Assembly (NCBI RefSeq): GCF_024346315.1
Contig: NZ_JAGQCS010000002.1
Span: 372,001 to 436,000, forward strand
From: Cyanobium sp. ATX 6F1
GTDB taxonomy: Bacteria; Cyanobacteriota; Cyanobacteriia; PCC-6307; Cyanobiaceae
DNA: 64,000 bases
Reading direction: 5' to 3'
The position numbers were made by a program, and so were the translations under genes. Numbering within the stretch: the first letter of the stretch is position 1; each line of letters starts with the position of its first letter. Below are positions 60,116 through 64,000 of this stretch, piece by piece. Below the pieces are notes generated by a model, which was not told the origin of the DNA, made no database searches, and saw nothing but the letters and a program-made list of their open reading frames with translations.

Positions 60116-60512
60116 TCAGGCTACGGGTTGATCCAACTTCTCCAACACCCCGATCACCGCTCCTGCCGTTGCCAGGGCCTCAACCGCATCGCGGCTCTCG
60201 AACAGCTCCGATGGCGGCGTTGCGTCGATCGGGTAACGGCTGGTGATCGTCATCCGCGTGAGCGCTTTCAGGGGCGAGCGTTCATGGCCTGTGGACCACC
60301 AACGGACGGGCCTCCCGGAAGATCCTGCGCCCATGGGGCGGATGGACATCAGTCACCAAGGGCCCTGGAGCCAGACAGCAAGACCTCGACGCCCCCTCTC
60401 GTCTCCAGAGGAGTGGCCTCCAGGCTCGCCTGCACCCGCTCCCTGAGCGCCACCTCAAAGCGTTCCTGGACACCCTCGCGGAGCTTCGCGTAGGTGGAAC
60501 GGGCGGAAATGG
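60116..60512 (-). pseudogene. Decayed HEPN/MNT module (copy 1)
   Basis: A deletion derivative of the intact module at 62604-63373. Segment 60124-60274 matches 62612-62762 (HEPN C-terminus, LKALTRMTITSRYPIDAT). Segment 60275-60340 matches 62992-63057 (MNT end/HEPN start). Segment 60350-60538 matches 63206-63395 (MNT N-terminal half, VQASLEATPL). The joins remove about 229 nt of HEPN, at a GGGG present at both ends, and about 140 nt of MNT. The R-x-H motif of HEPN is lost and the MNT GS-x10-DxD region is broken. Neither protein can be functional. Confidence 0.85.
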
Positions 60513-60515
60513 GTA

Positions 60516-60941
60516 TTATTCAACGCTGATGGGGTCCTGATGCCAGGGATTCAAGGTGGCCACACCCGTGGGCTGAAAGTGCTCCAGATTTCGGGTCACC
60601 ACCGTGAGGCGCCGCTCCAGGGCCGTCGCCGCGATCATCAGGTCAGCACCGCCGTGGCCCAGCTTGGCCGACAAGCTTCCCCATCGCCGGGCGATGGCCA
60701 GGTCAACAGGGAGGATGCGTTGCCCATAGGCCTGCAACAATCCATCCAGCCAGCTCGAAAGTCGTGCGGCAAAGGCCGGATCCTGCGAACGCTTCCTGCT
60801 GATGCCCCGCTCAATCTCGCCGAGGGTGATCACGCTCAGGAAGAGATCCTCGCTGCGTTGGCCCGACAACCACGACACCACCCCGCGATGGCGCTCCCGG
60901 CGCCTGAGTTCCGAGATCACCATCGTGTCGATCAGGAACAT
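60516..60941 (-). CDS. VapC-type toxin (PIN domain)
   Basis: A 141-aa PIN nuclease starting MFLIDTMVISELRRRERHRG. Active-site residues D in LIDTMVISE, E in ITLGEIERGI, D in GGADLMIAATAL and the TRN in LTVVTRNLEHF are all present. It is the classic VapC/FitB arrangement and should be active. The start overlaps the Phd-type antitoxin by 10 nt. A deletion remnant of the same gene is found at 63385-63427. Confidence 0.93.
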   Translation of the reverse strand: MFLIDTMVISELRRRERHRGVVSWLSGQRSEDLFLSVITLGEIERGISRKRSQDPAFAARLSSWLDGLLQAYGQRILPVDLAIARRWGSLSAKLGHGGADLMIAATALERRLTVVTRNLEHFQPTGVATLNPWHQDPISVE

Positions 60942-61195
60942 TCCAGTTCGCGGGCGTTGATCTCCAGCCGCTCAAAGGCTTCATCGTCCTGGGGGATCTC
61001 CATCAGCAGGGCGGGCAAGGAGGGGGCCATCGCCTGTTCCAGGCGGCTCAGCCGCTCGAACGCATCGGCTGAGATCACCACACTGACCAGGCGCCCTCGG
61101 CGCGTGACCATCTGGGGTGTGCCAGCCAGGGCGGCCTCCACGACGGCACTGAAACGGTTCTTGGCGTCCTGGAGCGTCCAGACGGGACGGTTCAC
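60932..61195 (-). CDS. Phd/YefM-family antitoxin
   Basis: An 87-aa antitoxin starting at GTG 61195: MNRPVWTLQDAKNRFSAVVEAALAGTPQMVTRRGRLVSVVI. This is the usual Phd/YefM DNA-binding region; the C-terminus (PSLPALLMEIPQDDEAFERLE) binds the toxin. An inverted repeat lies just upstream. Overlaps vapC by 10 nt. Confidence 0.92.
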   Translation of the reverse strand: MNRPVWTLQDAKNRFSAVVEAALAGTPQMVTRRGRLVSVVISADAFERLSRLEQAMAPSLPALLMEIPQDDEAFERLEINARELECS

Positions 61196-61207
61196 GGGGA
61201 CCTGACT

Positions 61208-61228
61208 GGCTAGCTGATCGATCTAGCC
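61208..61228. promoter_or_regulatory. Inverted repeat upstream of phd/vapC, putative operator
   Basis: GGCTAG and CTAGCC are perfect arms separated by 9 nt, 13-33 nt upstream of the antitoxin start. Further CTAGAT/TCTAGA half-sites are next to it. Phd-type antitoxins repress their own operon through such palindromes. Confidence 0.45.
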
Positions 61229-61281
61229 TATCTAGACGGCGGGCGATGCCCTCGAGCACGTGGGGGCGGCGCTGCCGTCCT

Positions 61282-61914
61282 TCAGGCCTGCCAGATCTCC
61301 GCGAGGTTCAAGCGAAGCCCCGGCAGCCCATCGCCACCATCAAGTTCTCTGGCACCCTCCAGTCGCTGCATCTCACCATGGGCTGGCCAGATCTCCACGG
61401 CCTGCTCCTCGGGTAGCAGCAACCAGCCCAGCTGGGCGCCGTTGGCCTGGTAGGCGGCCAGCTTGCGCCGCAGGGCGCTGATGCCACGGGGACCCTGATC
61501 GCTGGGGCTGGCCAGCTCCACCACCAGATCGGGGCAGAGGGGCGCGAAGCCACGGCGCTGCTTTGGGGTGAGCGACTCCCAGCGCTCCGTGCGCACCATG
61601 GAAGCGTCGGGGCTGAGCACCGAACCATCGGGAAGGAGGAAGCCTGCACAGCTGTCGAACACCTTCCAGCCGCCGTGCTGATCGGCCCAGAGGAGCAGGC
61701 GCATCACCAGCCGGGAGTTTCGGGCGCCGGTTTCGCTTCCTGTCGGGGTCATCGAGATCACGCGGCCATCGGCGGCCAGCTCCAGCACCGCCTCACGGTT
61801 TTCGGAGCACACCAGCGCGAACTGCTCAGGCGTGAGTGGCAGATCAGCAGGCAACCGCAGCGGAGCCGGGGCATCAAACGAGAGGCTGGTGGCTGGGCTG
61901 GTGGTGAACGTCAT
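61282..61914 (-). CDS. Uma2-family (DUF820) restriction-like nuclease
   Basis: A 210-aa protein of a family that is abundant in cyanobacteria and has a PD-(D/E)xK nuclease fold. Landmarks are VLELAADGRVISMTPTG, the Asp in LLPDGSVLSPDASMV, the E-x-E-type LCPDLVVELASPSD, and the Lys in LRRKLAAYQANGAQLGWLL. Start at 61914 (MTFTTSPATS); the open frame goes up to 62157 without family similarity. The biological role of Uma2 proteins is unclear; many sit near mobile or toxin-antitoxin genes, as here. Confidence 0.9.
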   Translation of the reverse strand: MTFTTSPATSLSFDAPAPLRLPADLPLTPEQFALVCSENREAVLELAADGRVISMTPTGSETGARNSRLVMRLLLWADQHGGWKVFDSCAGFLLPDGSVLSPDASMVRTERWESLTPKQRRGFAPLCPDLVVELASPSDQGPRGISALRRKLAAYQANGAQLGWLLLPEEQAVEIWPAHGEMQRLEGARELDGGDGLPGLRLNLAEIWQA

Positions 61915-62107
61915 CGCCGAAGGCCGGCTGAGGATTTCAGCGTAGCGAGGTTGACTTGGATCGCTCCAGCAAGACTGCGACGCTGCCTGCCGGCGCCGAT
62001 CAGGCAGCGTATCTCGACATCCTCTCTGTGATCGCCAACCTGGCTCACGAACGGTGAAGGCCTCAGATCGCGGGGTCGATCCATGGGCACGGCAGAGCGT
62101 GGCACCA

Positions 62108-62420
62108 TTAAGCCAGCAGCCGCACCTCAAGCCCCTCCAGCCTCTGGAACGCCGCATCTCCTGTGAGCATCCATGCCTGGTTTCGTCCCAGCAGCTGACA
62201 GCAGGCTGCCTGCAGGGCGTCGGGTGTGCGCAGGCCGTAGCTCAACCTCAGCTCAGTCGCGGCTTCCACCACCGAACGGGTGAGTTCCACCCAATGCAGA
62301 TCAGGCCTTGCAAAGAAGGCATCAAACCCACGCGGCATTCAAGCCAGGTGAGCCGGCTCAATCCAAGCTGCACATCCCCATGCCGCTCCACCAGATCGGC
62401 GAGCACACCTAGGCAACGGG
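62108..62420 (-). pseudogene. Broken PIN-domain (vapC) gene
   Basis: The C-terminal part of a PIN protein is open from 62338 to 62108: FDAFFARPDLHWVELT, LRTPDALQAACCQLLG (with the active-site Asp) and WMLTGDAAFQRLEGLEVRLLA. The part before it continues in another frame (VERHGDVQLGLSRLTWLECRV with the second acidic residue), so there is a frameshift or small deletion near 62330-62345. I cannot find the N-terminal LLDSN segment or an antitoxin in the 180 nt upstream. Non-functional. Confidence 0.72.
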
Positions 62421-62603
62421 CCAAGAAGGGAGATCACCAAGCCCACCCATCCGTGAGTTCGGCATCGATGCCGGTTTTCGATCGGCTGCCACTGGAAAGG
62501 GTTGGACAACAACCACACCGGTGACTCCATGGGCCTGTGGCGAACCGCAGGTCAGATGTAATCAGTACCGAAAACAGAAACAACCTCACCCCACTCCGGG
62601 CGG

Positions 62604-63002
62604 TCAGGGTGCGGGTTGATCCAACCGCTCCAGCAACGCAATCACCGCCCCTGCCGTTGCCAGGGCCTGAACCGCATCGCTGCTCTCGAACAGCTCCGAT
62701 GGCGGCGTTGCGTCGATCGGGTTGCGGCTGGTGATCGTCATCCGCGTGAGCGCTTTCAGGGGTAACTCCACCAGCTCGTCCACGTCCACACCCTGATCCC
62801 GAAGCGCCGCCACCAGATCAGGAAGCACATGAGTATGCGGCGGCTCCCGTCCCAGTTCCAACAGGGCACCCTTGAGTGCTTTCTCCGCCGCCTGGGCGGC
62901 GAAGTAACAGGCCTGGGCGTGAAATCCGTTGTCCGTGGCCAGACGGGCCATCGCCAGATCATTGTTCGCCTGACTTAGCCAGGCCTGGGGGCGAGCGTTC
63001 AT
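62604..63002 (-). CDS. HEPN-domain toxin
   Basis: A 132-aa all-helical HEPN protein starting MNARPQAWLSQANNDLAMARL. The segment GFHAQACYFAAQAAEKALKGAL is the family helix 2, and REPPHTH carries the R-x(4-6)-H RNase motif. HEPN toxins of this kind cut RNA (often tRNA). It overlaps the upstream MNT gene by 4 nt (ATGA) in the order MNT then HEPN. A deletion copy lies at 60116. Confidence 0.88.
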   Translation of the reverse strand: MNARPQAWLSQANNDLAMARLATDNGFHAQACYFAAQAAEKALKGALLELGREPPHTHVLPDLVAALRDQGVDVDELVELPLKALTRMTITSRNPIDATPPSELFESSDAVQALATAGAVIALLERLDQPAP

Positions 63003-63373
63003 GGTCTGTGGACCACCAACGGACGGGCCTCCCGGAAGATCCTGCGCCAATGGGGCGAATCGCCCCTGGCCATGGCCTGCCAGCGCCCGCGGCTGAGGGC
63101 GATCACATCGGCACCGAGCCCTGCGTCCAGCAGGGCATCCGCCACGCCATCAGCCTGCACCTGGGTATCAGCCACCACCAGCAGATCGGTGTCGGAACAA
63201 CCGTCCCAGTCACCACGGGCCCTCGAGCCAAACAGCAAGACCTCGACGCCCCCTCCGGGCTCCAGTGGGGTGGCCTCCAGGCTCGCCTGTACCCGCTCCC
63301 TGAGCGCCACCTCAAAGCGTTCCTGGACACCCTCGCGGAGCTTCGCGAAGGTGGAACGGGTGGAAATGGGCAT
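62999..63373 (-). CDS. MNT-type nucleotidyltransferase antitoxin
   Basis: A 124-aa nucleotidyltransferase with the GS-x10-DxD signature GSRARGDWDGCSDTDLLVVAD (residues about 48-67), the donor-binding core. It should AMPylate and silence the HEPN toxin encoded downstream with a 4-nt overlap. ATG start at 63373; a TTG at 63376 is in frame. N-terminal residues FAKLREGVQERFEVALRERV form a helix before the catalytic sheet. Confidence 0.88.
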   Translation of the reverse strand: MPISTRSTFAKLREGVQERFEVALRERVQASLEATPLEPGGGVEVLLFGSRARGDWDGCSDTDLLVVADTQVQADGVADALLDAGLGADVIALSRGRWQAMARGDSPHWRRIFREARPLVVHRP

Positions 63374-63384
63374 CAAATCACGCT

Positions 63385-63427
63385 AATGGGGTCCTATTGA
63401 TTCAGCCAGCTCGAAAGTCGTGCGGCA
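63385..63427 (-). pseudogene. Short remnant of vapC (copy 2)
   Basis: 63385-63395 matches the end of the vapC at 60516 (GGGGTCCT) and 63403-63427 matches 60747-60771 (25 nt, identical as far as I can see). The ~208 nt between them in the intact gene are missing and the rest of the gene is gone. This shows the segment downstream of this MNT gene was once the same as in copy 1. Confidence 0.75.
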
Positions 63428-63522
63428 GCTGGATTCACCGCCAGTGGCTCAGGGAATGGAGCTCAAGGTTGATCACGTCGCTTCAGGGGAGCCTGCGGAA
63501 TGGTTGGCAGGTCCACCATGGT

Positions 63523-63915
63523 TCAAGGAAGCACTTGCTCGGCCAGGCGTTGGAGACGACGATCAGCCGTGAGCAGCACGGCGGCTTCCCGCCGTGCCAG
63601 GGCGAGATAGAGACAGTCATACACGGGATGATCCAGATGACAGGCCAACGCCAGGGCCTCGGCCTGAAGCACGCGATCAGGCTCCACATGATTGATCAGG
63701 TCACGGGCATCGTGAAGCAGATCTTGGGGATCGATGCCCCCAAGAGCCTGAGCCCGTTGCAGCTTCCACAGCACATTGCTCACTTCAGTAAGCATTAGTT
63801 CCGGCGCGATCACGAGGGAGGCGGTGGCCAACGCTTCGATGCACACCTGAGCTTCCGGGTGGGCCGTGATGATTCTCACAACCGCTGAAGCATCGATCAC
63901 ACAAGCTGGGGCCAT
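63523..63915 (-). CDS. PIN-domain toxin
   Basis: A 130-aa PIN nuclease starting MAPACVIDASAVVRIITAHPEAQ. Active-site acids: D in VIDASAVV, E in LMLTEVSNVLWK, D in HPVYDCLYLALARREAAVLLTADRRL (two Asp). This is the VapC subgroup with the YDCLYLALA motif. Its ATG shares one base with the stop of the upstream antitoxin (TGATG). Confidence 0.9.
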   Translation of the reverse strand: MAPACVIDASAVVRIITAHPEAQVCIEALATASLVIAPELMLTEVSNVLWKLQRAQALGGIDPQDLLHDARDLINHVEPDRVLQAEALALACHLDHPVYDCLYLALARREAAVLLTADRRLQRLAEQVLP

Positions 63916-64000
63916 CAGCGCTCGCGGTCCTCACGAATCAAGGCTTCCGGCGAACGGGGCCACTCAATCGAGGGCCGCTCACTCCAGCGACGGGAGATGC
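63915..64000 (-). CDS. Antitoxin C-terminus, partial at window end
   Basis: The last ~28 codons of a minus-strand gene, ending SPEALIREDRER and a stop that overlaps the PIN toxin start (TGATG). Position and the short charged tail mark it as the cognate antitoxin; the rest lies beyond the window, so its family cannot be named. Confidence 0.6.
   Translation of the reverse strand, partial: ISRRWSERPSIEWPRSPEALIREDRER

Overview
The window is chromosomal DNA from a high-GC picocyanobacterium of the Synechococcus/Cyanobium group. The best marker is a 62-residue gene just downstream of tRNA-Trp (3245-3433). From memory it matches PSHCP, the hyper-conserved protein known only from the Prochlorococcus/marine Synechococcus clade. 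The high GC of the housekeeping genes and the cyanoexosortase-type module fit a Cyanobium-like genome, but the species cannot be fixed from sequence alone.

Layout. (1) 1-10.7 kb is an ordinary core region: a short-chain dehydrogenase, map, a small PepSY-like membrane protein, rplS, tRNA-Trp, the PSHCP gene, an FMN reductase, tRNA-Asp, gltX, a cation/proton antiporter with two small genes, a DUF1643 gene and polA. (2) 10.6-15.4 kb is a protein-sorting and exopolysaccharide-control module: an exosortase with its associated protein and an HpsJ-like membrane protein, divergent from a Wzc-type tyrosine autokinase. A secreted protein with a PEP-CTERM-like tail lies at 17.0-17.7 kb. (3) 15.4-20.8 kb is a toxin-antitoxin belt (two VapBC-type pairs, MazEF, Phd/VapC) that also holds a CHAP/peptidoglycan-binding protein. 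(4) 20.8-59.6 kb is a very large, almost entirely minus-strand surface-polysaccharide island. It has about 18 glycosyltransferases (including exostosin/GT47-like and GT15-like enzymes), seven methyltransferases (four FkbM-type), two acyltransferase-3 membrane proteins, two hexapeptide acetyltransferases, an asparagine synthase-like amidotransferase and a Wzy-like polymerase. (5) 60-64 kb is a second toxin-antitoxin belt with duplicated, partly decayed HEPN/MNT and VapBC modules and a Uma2 nuclease.

The glycan genes are tightly packed, with many ATGA or TGATG overlaps that suggest translational coupling. Several are strikingly AT-rich (27.7-28.8, 37.0-37.6, 43.9-46.9, 49.7-50.5 and 58.6-59.6 kb) and look imported. 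Scars of gene replacement are visible: a 94-nt repeat around one imported acyltransferase, a truncated glycosyltransferase beside a wrecked IS1595-type transposase, and broken toxin genes. The island probably builds an O-antigen or capsule-like glycan, with Wzy polymerising it and the autokinase controlling length and export. No flippase, priming transferase or outer-membrane export protein was recognised here, so these are presumably encoded elsewhere. The most interesting themes are the exosortase/PEP-CTERM/kinase neighbourhood, the toxin-antitoxin genes bracketing the island, and the complementary decay of two copies of one toxin-antitoxin segment.
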